Positions 50,605-62,528 of a stretch of DNA of 64,000 bases are shown here, piece after piece. Below the pieces are notes generated by a model. The model searched no databases. It saw only the letters and a list, made by a program, of their open reading frames with translations, and was not told the DNA's origin. Numbering within the stretch: the first letter of the stretch is position 1; every line of letters begins with the position of its first letter. The translations under genes and the position numbers were made by a program. This stretch comes from Cornus controversa (lineage: Eukaryota; Streptophyta; Magnoliopsida; Cornales; Cornaceae): positions 106,955,533-107,019,532 of the forward strand of contig CM048845.1 of the NCBI GenBank assembly GCA_026545225.1, written 5' to 3'.

Positions 50605-53600
50605 CTATCTAGCTTGTTGGTCAATATCTTCCCAGATGTTGAACAAAAACTGAGGTAGAGATGCTATTCGGGGAAGATTAAGCAGCAACTCACCAACTGA
50701 ATCCTTCCTGGACATGGCTGGAGCCGCTTTCTTGTAACCAGATATATTGCTCAACTCTCCCTCAGGTGTGGTAAAATCTTCCGCTGCAACCTTGCTTTCA
50801 CCAGCCGATTCAGATATGGAGTTTGGATCACCTATTCTCTTGTCTATCATTGCATCAGAACCATTATCACTTATAACCTGCAAATTTTTAACAGCCGTTG
50901 GATCCTTTTGCAGAAGGCAGCAAAGAGAATTCACCCTTGACATGATGGATTGCTCGTCAGAAGTTGATGCATGTTGAGAGTCACTGAACAAGCACCGGCT
51001 AATCTCCTCCAAAACCTCCAAGCTTTGTTCTTCATCACCAGAAAGTATAAAATTGTTGGATGTTCCCTGTTCCAAAAGCCGATGCTCAATTTGGCTCACC
51101 AGATCACTCATCGACATTGAGGGATGGAGCCCAGATACTTTATTCTGATCTTGATCTGTGAGCCTCTTCAATTCCTCGGCTCTGCTGCTCCTAATTTCTT
51201 CGATTGCATGGGTGTCCATTACTGAATACAAGAATGATTAGTTAGAGAAATTACAGTTGGAAGGTAGATTCTTATCAAAATACAAGGTGTTCCACAATCA
51301 ATAAAAGTATATAATCTTGCCACTTCTAGGGGAGGAAAAAAATGATGCGAAACAATAAAAAGAGCTTTCATTCACTTATTTTGTCTAGTTGGAATATTAA
51401 TTAATTTTCGGGCCATCTTTGCCTTTCGTGGACAATGAGCCATGAATCCAATAATAGCTGTAAAAACTTGGGGCTGCTTTTAGTGTAGTTTTCTGGAAAC
51501 AATTTCTGTTATTAGAGAACTAGAAAATATAATAGAGTACGAAAACTCATTTGCTTGACAGATTTCTGAAACTGAGTCAAGAAAAAATGCATGTTCTCAT
51601 TGAACAGTCCTTTATAGTTTTCTTTATAGATTTTTGAAAACAGTTTTCTGTTTTCAGATTTTTTAAGAGCTATTTACGAAGAACTGAACGAAACAAGCCC
51701 TTGATTTCTATGCTTGGTTTCCCAGTAGTATTTTGGCAATTTGGAGGAAAAAGAAGAAATCCCTCTCAATTCAATCTCATGGAAAATAAATTGAGTGATC
51801 TAGTGTGGTAGAGAAACCAAAGATACAAGCCATGTCATAACATGCTTTCACATTTACTATTGCTGAATGAAAACTGCACATAGCTTGAGGTGAATGGCAA
51901 AACATCCCATCTTACCTGACAAAATTTGTTTAAGAATTTCAACACTCTAAGATCTGTAAATACAAACTATATATATATATATATAATATGAACTTAAGGA
52001 TTTGGAATAAAAGTATTGGAAAAACAACACCAGAAGCCTATACACTTAATTTTTTTTTGGAAAACAACAGAGATCTAGAGGTAATATCATCCTTTGTTCA
52101 TTGATCTAAATCGTGTCCTGTTTTCATGGCCTTTCTCTATTATTAGGTTCCAGCTTTCTAATTGAATCATTGCATATATTTTAAAGGCCAAATTACCTTC
52201 ACAAAAGCTTAAATTACACAGTACCTCTAACGTTCATGTTTACATAACAATGACACCCCAACCATGCCAGTCAAACAAGTCGACTGTTAGACATCACTGA
52301 CATCAGCATTCTAATATTTCAAAATGTCCATTTTGTCCTTCAAACAAGTAAAAAGACTGAACAGCCCTAAACCATCTTTCTGCAAATATATGTAAATATG
52401 TATATACATATAGATACATAATTTATAAAACATGTATACCAATACATATATTTATATACACATTCAAATATGTGTATATATATAATAATATACATGCTTA
52501 GTATTGTGTATTATAAATATATGCATATATAATATCTACAGAAGTGTAGTGCTGTTTCTTCACAAATCAGGTCCCAAAGCCCATTGTTGTATACATGAAG
52601 TTGAACAAATTGAAACCAATCAAATCAATCCCAATCTTTAGAAGAATCAACCCAATATCCTCTGGTTTCAAGTTCACGTTACTTAACCTTCTTAAATGCG
52701 TTCAATCCTTAAATCACAAGCTCACTTCTTCTAAATTGTCTTCTTCTTCTTCTTCTTCGTATTCCTCTTCAATCGAATTCTCAACTAATCTCATGTAGGA
52801 TGGTGATTTCTTTCCAGTCACGGACAATTGATCTCATGACAGGTTTGGTTGGAAGCAAATATGGACGGTGATGGGAAGATGAGATTTGCAGTTGATAGCG
52901 ATTCGGAGATCACGAAGGGTTTGGGTACTGGAATACATTTATCAACCAAGCAGCCACCTCACTTTCAGATGTTGGGTTCTCCTCGGAGAAAAAAAAAAAT
53001 GAAACAGAAAGGAATTGAACATCACCTTCAAATGCATCAAAATGAACTTTGACGATAATAAAAAATGAAACAAAAAGGGAATGAGTGAAATCAATGAAAA
53101 GAGTGAGGGTTCTCTGCAATGGAAGAGTTTTAAAGGGATTGAACAACACAGAAAGTGACGACAGTGGAAGAGAGAGAGAGAGAGAGAGTTCTGAGGAAGA
53201 GATGTGTATATGTATATGTGTATATATATAAATATGCATACTTAGGGATTTAGAATGGTACACCAAAGAAAACATGGTCTTCTTCCATGGGTTTATTAGT
53301 CTTCTTACGTTCTGTTGACTTGTCAATAGAATAACATTAAAAAAATGAGGGCTAAAAGGTCCTTTTGCAAATTCCGTTAAGGAGTTAGCCGACAGCTTCT
53401 GATAGGGGTCCATGTGTAATTTTTTAAAACTTAGGGGTACTGTGTGTAGTTTATGCATTCATGAAGTGGTGCAAGTGTAATTTGCCCTATTTTAAAAGCA
53501 ACTGAAAAGAACATTTACAAATATGTCTCTATAAGTGAGAAATAAAATTCATGACAAGTTATGCTCTTTTAGATGATTGTCTATGAAATCCAGTTTAAAA

Positions 53601-56600
53601 ACAAGCCAAAAGAGCCTCAAAAGTGCTGACTCAAGCTGTTCATGAATGGCACAGTTATGCTCTTATTGAGTATTGGCAAAAACCTTATTCCTATATTACT
53701 TTCTTAACCGTTTGAGAAACATACTAATTCCCAAACACCCCTTCCCATCAAAATAATTTTCCAATTGATAAAACCAATATAAAACTTGTGCATCCAATTT
53801 GTTCTTAGAGAACACACCTTGCCCAAGTCCTAGAGTGACCTACTAGCACCCCATTGAAGTACAAGCCAAGCCATTAAAACCATTTTTTCAGACTTTAAAG
53901 TATTCATGGAGCAATTTGTCACAAAGCTCCATCACCGATACATTTTAAGCTTCTGAAGTCTATTTTCATTTTTACTTTTTCAACCTTTCTGCAAGAGATT
54001 GCCTTCTTTGATTAAGATTAAACCAATTTCCCCATCTTATCCAATAAACTTCCTCTATCATATTTAGCAAAACACTATAGACCTCAACTTTTGGGGCAGC
54101 CTTCTTTATTGAAACAGAATCTGGGAGCTTCCATAATCCATGATTCTTTCGAAAACAGCCAAATGGCTAGCTTGTGATCACAAATGCCATTAAAGAGCAC
54201 TTGAAACCTTAAGCTACATGGACTTGGGTAGAGTGTTAGGTGGGAGAGTGTGTGTAGGCGTCATATTTATCAAAGGCCTAAACCTAAGGACATAAACACA
54301 CATCTAAATATTCATATTTCATAAAAAAAATTTATAGGATAAAATGGTGTTTTCATTTAACATACAAAGTTTAAAATACACACTTCACTCATTTCGAATC
54401 AATAAGAAAAGGGAACATAAAAGAGGGCTTTATGTGCAACTGTATTGTACTTAGATTATCAAATATGCCTAAAAGGTGCATCCCAAAAATAAATGTCAGA
54501 TTCAATATCTAAGAGTTACACCCATTGTCATATGTCGGACACGAATATTTCACACATTTAAGAGTCCATGTAATCTAGCTTGAAACCGGGAATTCAATGG
54601 TGATCTCTACAAAAAAAAATGAAAGAACCTATTGAATAATGATGCATAATAACTGAGGGTGATGCTGTTGTACATGGAAAAGGCTAATGTCTTGAGTGAG
54701 GGGGCAAGGGAAAGGTAAGTAAGGGAGAGGGGGGAATCAGTCCTATCTTGCCAGGGTGGTGGAGGAGAAATGAGGAATGGCACTTGGATACAAAGTAAAT
54801 TGGTTCTCTCTGTCAAGGGCAATTTTTGTTCTAAAGAGTCTTCTTTACACCAAACTCCATGTCAGTCATAGATTGGGTTTTCAAGATTGAATTATTCTTT
54901 TCATGGGTTTTGGATGTGCAAATTATACTGCAGGTTTTACTGACTTGAGAAGTTCTTTGAGGGGCTTTTGGTATTTTTCCTAAGTTATTGATCAGATAAA
55001 AGAATTAGTGTAAAATAAGAGTGAGAAAGCATGTCTGAGTTCGAGAACAAGCACTATAAAATAATGTTGAAGGTGTCTATCTCTCTATCCCTACCAACAC
55101 CTTGTAAACCAACACTCATTAAAGGCTTTTCTGAAGTAAACACAATCCAAATAACCACGTGCTGATCTGATGTTTATCTTGAGTCTTGGCAAACAATTCT
55201 TAGCTCCAATTATTGACTGGGAAATAATACCTGAATCCCAAAATAATCACTGCAGCAGGGGGTTTGATTAAACTTAAATCCATTTCTTATTCAGGACCCA
55301 TATATGTGCAATAGCAATTGGTATTCTTCAATCAATAATTGCTAGGACAGTCATAATTACACATGTCATTCAACAGAAACAATCTAATGTCACAAAAAAA
55401 CGTCATGTCTCTCAGAGAGAAATAAATAAATAGGAACAAGCTCTTGAGCTTAAAAAAGCTTGTCCATTGAATATACTAGGTCGTCAGTTTTCTAACAATA
55501 CAGCAGTTATATTTTGATAGTTCATGTTGAGTTTAAAATTTTCTGAATAGTGTTCATTATTTGTGGAAAATCAATGATAATCATTAAACAGAAAGATCAA
55601 AACATATATTTGTAAATTGTGAGGATGTATCACCAGCAAAACCTATCCAAAATTCTAGAAAGGGGAAAGGATGAAAACAACAATAAAAAATTAGCAAAAG
55701 TGCTTGAAATAGCCAAAAAATATATAAAAGCCACCCACTTAAGAATAACAAGTAGATTAATATCCCAATGTTTACCATGGTTTTTAGTCAATGATAATCA
55801 TTAAAAAGAAAGATTAAAACATATATTTGTAAATTGTGAGCATGTATCATCAGCAAAACCTATCCAAAATTCTAGAAAGGGGAAAGGATGAAAACAACAA
55901 TAAAAAATTAGCAAAAGTGCTTGAAATAGCCAAAAACAAATATAAAAGCCACACACTTAAGAATAACAAGTAGATTAATATCCCGATGTTTACCATGGTT
56001 TTTAATTCCGAGTTCATAATTTTACCTGAGCTAGGTGAAGGTGTTTCTCGGGGAAAATGTTCTGGAGGTCTACCGACAGGATCTTGTTGTTCATTCTTTG
56101 AGGAAGAAGATTGAAATCCAGATGGTGATGCAGCATCTTGCAAATCGAAGAAGTTCGGCCCCTCACTATTCAAATCGAACATATCTTTCACTTCACTTGA
56201 GTCATCAAACACAGAAAGTTTGGGTTCAAAATACGGAGATTCCAATACTATGTCGGCTTGTTGGCTTAGAAAGTTGAGACGAGGATCACATTGAATAAGC
56301 TTTTCAAAATGCTTTCCCAACAAGCCTTGCGGGCACTGCAGAAAATGGCGCCTGCAGCAAAATAAGAGTCCCATACTGTTACTCTAAAGGAATAAGAAAT
56401 GCAAAGAACATTTAGAAATGGTATTGATGAAAGCTGCTTCTCTGACCTGACAAATTAAATATCCAATGCAATTTCAAAAGTGTCTTGGGTGCTAAGAAGG
56501 CCCTTGGTTCATTCTAGATGCTAAAGAAATAACATAAAAGGCATGCGCAATGCATCAAGTTGAGAAACCAAGCACTATTACTTACAAAGGAAAAAGGAAA

Positions 56601-59600
56601 TTTGATAATTCTGCACATTGCCACGTGGAAGGAAATTGAAAATTCTTTGGCTTTGATTTTTATGAACAATCATCAATATATATATAAAACACTCATGGAT
56701 AGGAAATCACATGTACACAGGAAATATACACACATCTTAGAGGGGAAACATTGATGAAATTTTAGAGAGAACAGCCAAAAAAAAGGGGCAGGAATATTCA
56801 CCCCTCTAAACTCATCAACACTTTGAGCCCCCACTGCAAGGGTTTCAGAGAAACCTCTTTACCTATGTTAACGGATTCTTTGCAAGTACTGGTGAAAGTT
56901 TAGAGTGAACAGCCAACAAAGGCAGGAATATGCACCCCGCTAAACTCATTAACACTTTGAGCTGACCACCACAAGGGTTTCAGAGAAAATCTCTCTATCT
57001 ATGTTACAAGGACACTTGGGTATGAATACGGGATACGTGCTTGGGTATGAATATGGGATACGTGTCTAACATATTTGATCAGACATGACCTAGCAAGTAT
57101 ATCAGTTATTTTAAGTTTATTATATAATTGTTTATGAACTATGTTATTATGCTTCTTTTGTTATCATTTCACAATGAGTAAAGTGCCCATTTTGAAAATC
57201 TGACGCTCAGACACATATTCACACTAGAAATGCATATCCAAGTCCACGTAACACAGATCTTTACTTTCATAAATTCCTATGCATCTTTAAAAAAAAAATC
57301 CCCTTCAGCATCTCCTAAAAGACTGCAATAAGAAATGAGGAGCCATATCCAACAGCACACCCTTTTGCAAATGGCCAATGATACGCTTTGTTACTATTTT
57401 AAAGCTATGAATACCCAGTTACCCACACTGTAATCTCAAACACATGTTCAGTTTCAATATTGAACTTCCCCCCAAAAGCACAATGAGGAAAAACTTTCTG
57501 CTCCTCACTTTGTTTACTCGAAGGACAGAAAAGTTGCAGAACTTTTTCAACTGATGGCTTCTACCCCCCCAAACCAGCTCCTTCCCACCTAAAAACACTG
57601 CAGGCCCAACAACAAAAACTCACCTACACGAATCCTTCTCTACCAATAAAGACTACATAAAGTAAAACCCCTTATAAACCATTGTCTATCGTGTCTTTTC
57701 TTAGAGTTGGAACCCATGCAGTTAAGAGAGAGACATATAGAAATACACAAACATATGTATGGTTACATAAAACAAGTTCCATTCAATATTAAGACCATGT
57801 GCCTGGAGATGTACAGTTCTATATTGAAGAAGAAGAAGTCCATGCAGTCTTCCCCCAAAATAAGAATAACTGCACCACATTCAGACTACATAGAGCAACA
57901 TCCCTTATAAACCATTGACTATTGTGTCTTTTCTTAGAGTTTGAACCCATGCAGTTAAGAGATATACATACGGAAACACACACATATATATGGTTATGTA
58001 AAACAATTTCCATTGAATCACTTAAGTAATCCCTGCAATTCTTGAACCTCAAAAGTCAAAACTGTTGATACAATATGAGGACCATGTGCCTAGAGATGTA
58101 CAGTTCTATATTGAAGAAGTCGTCCATGCAGCCTCCCCTAAAATAAGGAAAATTGCACCACACTCGCCTTCTAATACAAAACATATTCAAGTTTTCTTTT
58201 TGTCCTCGTACAATTTATATCAATTCTCATGTATTTAGCTGTGATTCATATGTACTTTAAAATCATTTGATTTGGAGCAAGATTAGCTTGATGCATAAAT
58301 TTATTATCTTTTAAACGTTTTTAAGATTTTAATTATAATAAAATATAAAAATGAAAATGAAATAATAGATGATGATAATTGGTCTAGATCATTAGCAAGC
58401 TAGGATATGTGGCAATGGGAAGATTATGTTTTCTGATATAGAAACACACAAGTGAAGAGAACGTCAACAATGACCTAAAGCTTTTGTATAGTACCTGTTT
58501 ATGCTTGCCTGTCCACCAGTAAAATCTGATGTTGCCTGCCACAAGGTGTGTTTCCTGGGTTGCGGATTGGTCTCCCTGAAGAAAAGAGGTTGCCTAGCAA
58601 GCTGCACCAGAGACGAACACACCCCTTTGTCATTATAGCAAAAGTAGAAGTGGCAGCAGTAACAATAAAACCAACAACAATTATGGTAACAATGACTATT
58701 CCATTACAAAAAGGTAATTACCACTACATCCAAAGTCCCAGGTCCATCATCAGGGTAATTTGCCTTCAAAGCCATGATGTCAGACCACTGTATTTCTATC
58801 TTATTCTTCAAACCACCATCAAGAACCTCCCATACAAGCTTATGCTTCGCAAAGTAACACTTCGCCACTAAGTCTCCTTCATATCTTGATTTATACTGCA
58901 ATCCAATTCAATTTCGTTCAACATAAGGTTACGTGCAAGGCAAAAGAATGCACTTTAATTACAAGATGGTCCAAAGCAATAGTAACTATACCTCCCAGGT
59001 CCCAATCCTTAGAAATGAAGCAGGAAAATTTGAAGCCTTGAGCTTATCAGTGGCACTAGAAGCAGCAATGCCCTTGTTCTCTTTCTTCACTAGCATTCCA
59101 TCATTAGAAGAATTTCCTTGCGAGAGCTTCATTTGAATCAAATCCAAAAGTGAAGGGCTCTTCTTGAGCCGCAATCCCAATGGACTGGGATCATCAAGAG
59201 GATTATATTGTGATGGTGGTACTGGAAAAGCACCAGTTCCCAAATTACACTGCTGCTGTTATATGACAACAAAGTTAATATAGACAGATCAGTTTACATC
59301 AAAACCAACATAACCATATCTATTATTAATCAAACATATTAAATGAAAAGTAAAGCAAAACTTGGGAAGAATAATAACAATAATAGAGGGCAAAAATGGT
59401 TAATTTTCACTCTGCACCGGTTCCAAAATCATCAACCATATAGAACTGAAGATAGCAGCTATCCAAGTAATGACTAGAAAGTTTCAAATTTTAAAAGCTT
59501 TTGACTACAAAGATCCAAAATCGATCTTTTATAACAACAAACAGGAAAACTCAACCCTCGGTTTGTTTGAACAGAAAATTAATTCCGGAAAAAAAATTCT

Positions 59601-60108
59601 GCAAGTTAAAAAATAATCCAAAGAGTCGATATTATTTCCCAAAGCGAAGTGATAAAACGTGATAAAAATTTCCCCGAGACTCACTATAAGATTACAATCG
59701 AAACCGAAGTAGTTTACTCATAAAATCATTTCCATGGACCGATGGAGTTTTCTCATAAAATCATTTCCACAAGATTTTTTTCTTTTTTCCAGAAAACTAT
59801 ATTCCATTAAAATAAACGGAGCCAAAAGAAATTAGAATTTAATTTACCAAAACAAAACCAAATTTTAAAACCTAATTCATTTCAAGCACATATATCGGTT
59901 ACAGAAACCATCAGTCCACAATAGAAACACACACACATATAAGAGAGAAAAATCAAACCGGCGAAGGAGAGGGAAGCTTAGATCGCTTGATGAGGGGTCC
60001 ATGTTGGTCCTCTATTAAGTCCTCCAGCTCCAGCTTCACAGGCACCATTTTCCGGCTCTGCGATTCAGACTCCAGCCGTCTCTTGCCAGAATTCATCAAC
60101 TGAACCAT
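50605..60108 (-). CDS. ASG1: ASG1-like protein (ALTERED SEED GERMINATION 1 family)
   Basis: Six exons on the minus strand join in frame: 60108-59959, 59255-58992, 58895-58722, 58601-58495, 56351-56026 and 51221-50605, giving 545 aa. The protein resembles Arabidopsis At2g24100/At4g30780 as I remember them, a plant family of unclear biochemistry that was long mislabelled as a helicase; I see no Walker motifs. Features in order: basic start MVQLMNSGKRR, YNPLDDPSPLGLRLKKSPSL, a conserved core with YEGDLVAKCYFAKHKLVWEV and KIEIQWSDIMALKANYPDDG (about 139-196), HTLWQATSDFT, HFLQCPQGLLGKHFEKLIQC, then a low-complexity acidic/Ser tail. Introns 4 and 5 are 2.1 and 4.8 kb and carry MITEs and duplications. 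The symbol is by family resemblance; which paralogue it is cannot be told. Confidence 0.88.
51471..51700. mobile_element. 230-bp MITE, PIF/Harbinger-like ends
   Basis: The left end is GGGCTGCTTTTAGTG and the right end, reverse-complemented, is GGGCTTGTTTCGTTC, both flanked by TTG. TTTTCTG and its complement recur symmetrically inside. The 3-bp flank and GGGCYTGTTT end suggest PIF/Harbinger, but a 3-base match is weak evidence. Confidence 0.5.
52186..53487. mobile_element. Mutator-like element in ASG1-like intron 5, possible gene capture
   Basis: The ends are GGCCAAATTACCTTCACAAA and, reverse-complemented, GGGCAAATTACACTTGCACC, with CAGTACCYCTAA shared further in. An exact 9-bp duplication TATTTTAAA flanks it (52177-52185 and 53488-53496). 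The 1.3-kb element lacks a transposase. Its interior (52590-53190) is GC-richer, with two adjacent open frames of 67 codons each (52595-52798, 52849-53052) and a GA microsatellite at 53170-53188, as might follow capture of host sequence; I cannot name a source. Confidence 0.75.
55570..56003. repeat. 217-bp tandem duplication in ASG1-like intron 5
   Basis: The block with AACATATATTTGTAAATTGT, ACCTATCCAAAATTCTAGAA and CCAATGTTTACCATGG or its variant occurs twice with an offset of 217 bp (ACCTATCC at 55641 and 55858) and few differences. It ends about 20 bp short of the exon 5 donor. Confidence 0.9.
56755..57005. repeat. about 138-bp imperfect tandem duplication in intron 4
   Basis: AGAGWGAACAGCCAA, CACCCCKCTAAACTCATYAA and GGGTTTCAGAGAAA occur twice in the same order. 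Divergence is greater than in the 217-bp duplication. Confidence 0.8.
57648..58140. repeat. about 233-bp diverged tandem duplication in intron 4
   Basis: GACTACATARAGYAA, CTTATAAACCATTG, GTGTCTTTTCTTAGAGTT and AACCCATGCAGTTAAGAG recur at an offset near 233 bp (57651 and 57884), followed in both by ACCATGTGCCTRGAGATGTA and an AGAAGAAGTC word. Confidence 0.85.
59555..59823. mobile_element. hAT-like MITE candidate in ASG1-like intron 1
   Basis: The left end CTCGGTTTGTTTGAACAGAA and the right end, reverse-complemented, GGCTCCGTTTATTTTAATGG share the GGYTCCGTTTRTTT end known from plant hAT MITEs, followed in both by TTCYGGA. I could not confirm an 8-bp target duplication. Confidence 0.5.
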
Positions 60109-60301
60109 CAAACTTCTGATCAACTATAACCCTAACCCTAGCACACCCAAACAAAATCTCCAGAAAATCTAAGTTTGGTGAGTCAACTCGGAGAATCACG
60201 GCGAAAGAAACCCTCGAAAGCTACTACAAGACACAATCAAATCAACAACGCTTCGAACGAAAGCTTCAAAGTTTTTAACTCAGCTCAGTGGACCACTCTC
60301 T

Positions 60302-60435
60302 CACGTGCCAAAACCTCACGCGTTTCGAAGAGTTCTCTCACGTGTGAGGTGGGTGGTGAATATATAACGTAATCAATTTTGGCATATTTTTTTATGGTAA
60401 ATGATTTAGAGTTAGACGGGTTTAAACGTCACGTG
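60302..60435 (-). promoter_or_regulatory. three G-box/ABRE-like CACGTG sites at the ASG1-like 5' end
   Basis: CACGTG occurs at 60302-60307, 60339-60344 and 60430-60435, 195-330 bp upstream of the start codon. CACGTG is palindromic, so orientation is open. Such sites bind bZIP (ABF/GBF) and bHLH (PIF) factors. Function is inferred. Confidence 0.5.
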
Positions 60436-61089
60436 GATGTTTTTGGATAAAAATGGGACCCCGATCCTCCGCTACCCCTCGTTGCGTTCCGTATACAATA
60501 ATAACTCTCAGCGATGATGACATGATCAAATTTAAAAATTTACACGATAAAAATACTTTTTAAATATTTGTAAATAAATTTTAGTCCTATATCATTTATG
60601 TAAAAAGACAAATTTAACTTTAACTAAAAAAAAATACATAGATCATTTTCTTCTACGTATTCATCTTTTATCTTCTCTTTCTCGCTCTAAATATATTGTC
60701 AACTTTATATCTATATACCCGTCAATATATCATTTATTTTTACTCCTTTTTCACTTTCGATTATCGATTCAGATAATAACATCATAATAATGAATGATAA
60801 AAACTAATACATTTTAGAGTTTATTTTTGTTTTAAATGTTTGACAAATACTTTAAACAAAATGTAATGAGTTTTGATCATTTGAAACGTTCAGCCTTTAG
60901 AATTATGGAAATATGTGCGAGGGTACATATAATGTAACTGTGAGAAAATAATTTTTAGTTAAAATTATTTATATAATAATAAGACCACAATTATAATTTC
61001 ACATTTTCATCATATAAATCTTTAAATTTGGCCACGCAAGTATTGACCATTTCTGACAATTAGTATTGCTGACTATGAGAGATAAGTAT
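60436..61089. other. AT-rich intergenic DNA
   Basis: I see no gene or intact element here. Confidence 0.4.
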
Positions 61090-61269
61090 AATATTCCAAC
61101 ACATAGGAGTGGTGACTGGTGAGTCTAATAAGTCAATCTAGAGGGAAGGTAAGTGTAAATGACATAAGGGTAATTTTGCATTAGAGAGAAAGTAAGTGTA
61201 ATATGATAAACTAGAAGGAAGGTAACTGTAATAAAGCCAATTTAGAGATGAGGTAAGTGTAATTTGCCC
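61090..61269. mobile_element. single terminal arm of the GGGCAAATTACACTTACC family
   Basis: Reading to the right, GGAAGGTAAGTGTAA units are repeated and end at TAAGTGTAATTTGCCC (61269), the same terminus as the elements at 2802, 6918 and 52186. I find no partner end to the left, so this is a truncated copy lying 12 bp from the next element. Confidence 0.6.
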
Positions 61270-61281
61270 ATATAATATTTA

Positions 61282-62519
61282 GAAAAAACAACACTTAAAT
61301 AAAATTAGGAGACCTAACTTACAAAGTGATCTATTTTAAAAGTTTATTTTTCACTTTGATTGAATTAAGCAAAATAATTACATATATATTGAAAATTATT
61401 ATTCAGGTACAAAATGGTCATCAATCTCTTATTCCAAAATATCAAATTATCATTCTTAAATCAAATAATTATTTCACTCAAAAAATATAAAAGTAATCCA
61501 GTAAAAATAAACAAATTCATAAAGTAAAGCAAAATATATGTTATACAAAGTAATCTAGTAAAAATGAACAAACACATAAAGTAAAGCAAAATATATGTTT
61601 TACAAGCATTTATGAGTATGTTACTCTGTCATAAAGTATCAAAATTGGACTGCCTAATATCGCCCTAAATGGTAACCAACTTATTTTTCCTCTTAAATTA
61701 ATGCAAGTGAATATACTTGTAGTATCACAATACATCAATTATATCTAAATAAGAATGAAATAGATTTTTCAAATGTGTTTGGGTAATTTTTTAGTTTGAT
61801 ATGCCTAAAAATATATGAGTATCAGAAAGAGATATTAAAACACGAGACACAAAGATAAGGAAAATTTAAATTTCATAAGTAAACTCCTATAAATTTCAAG
61901 TATGCATGGGAATGCAAACAAAATTTGAGTTTTATCAGCAAATGAATTATGAGTCATTCTACATAGAATATGTCTGCGCCCTAAATCAAATTAAGAACAT
62001 ATTTAAACAAGCAAATTGAATTAGATAGTCAATAATGACAACTTAAAAAAGTGACTAGTGAAACTGTTTATCACATTTAAAAAACCTCAAAATTAAGAAT
62101 CATTAGCACATAAATTTGTCATACAATTTAAATTTTAGTTCACTAATTTTTTAAAGTAAAAAAGTAGTTCACTAAAACAAAATAAGAGACTATATTTTTG
62201 TGATAAGAGATGATCAACGACTAATAATTTATCCAGGTAGTGGTGATTTGCAACGAATTCGATTTTCTTCTAGTGAGACGAAAAGATAATGATCTGTTAG
62301 ATTTTATTTAGTCACGCACAACGCTTCTTCAGTCGTACATAACTAAACATAATTTAGTGTGAGTTGAAACAAGAGATTGAAGGACATTTTGGACTTGAAT
62401 ACTAATTTTCAATGCATATGTAATTATTTTGTTTAATTCAAGCAAAGTGAAAAATAAAATTTTAAAATAGACCACTTTGTAATTTTGGCTTCCTAACTTT
62501 ATTTAAGTGCAATTTTTCC
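61282..62519. mobile_element. Mutator-like element with about 110-bp TIRs
   Basis: The left arm starts GAAAAAACAACACTTAAATA and the right arm, reverse-complemented, GGAAAAATTGCACTTAAATA. They remain similar for about 110 bp (through TTTTTCACTTTGMTTGAATT). An exact 9-bp duplication TAATATTTA flanks the element (61273-61281 and 62520-62528). The interior is AT-rich with a direct repeat around 61500-61600 (AATCTAGTAAAAATRAACAA, CATAAAGTAAAGCAAAATAT) and codes for nothing recognisable. The ends differ from the GGG-starting family. Confidence 0.8.
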
Positions 62520-62528
62520 TAATATTTA

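Noticed and set aside
50605-60108. ATP-dependent DNA helicase function for the ASG1-like protein
   Set aside because: Old database labels say so, but no Walker A, Walker B or helicase motif is visible in the translation.
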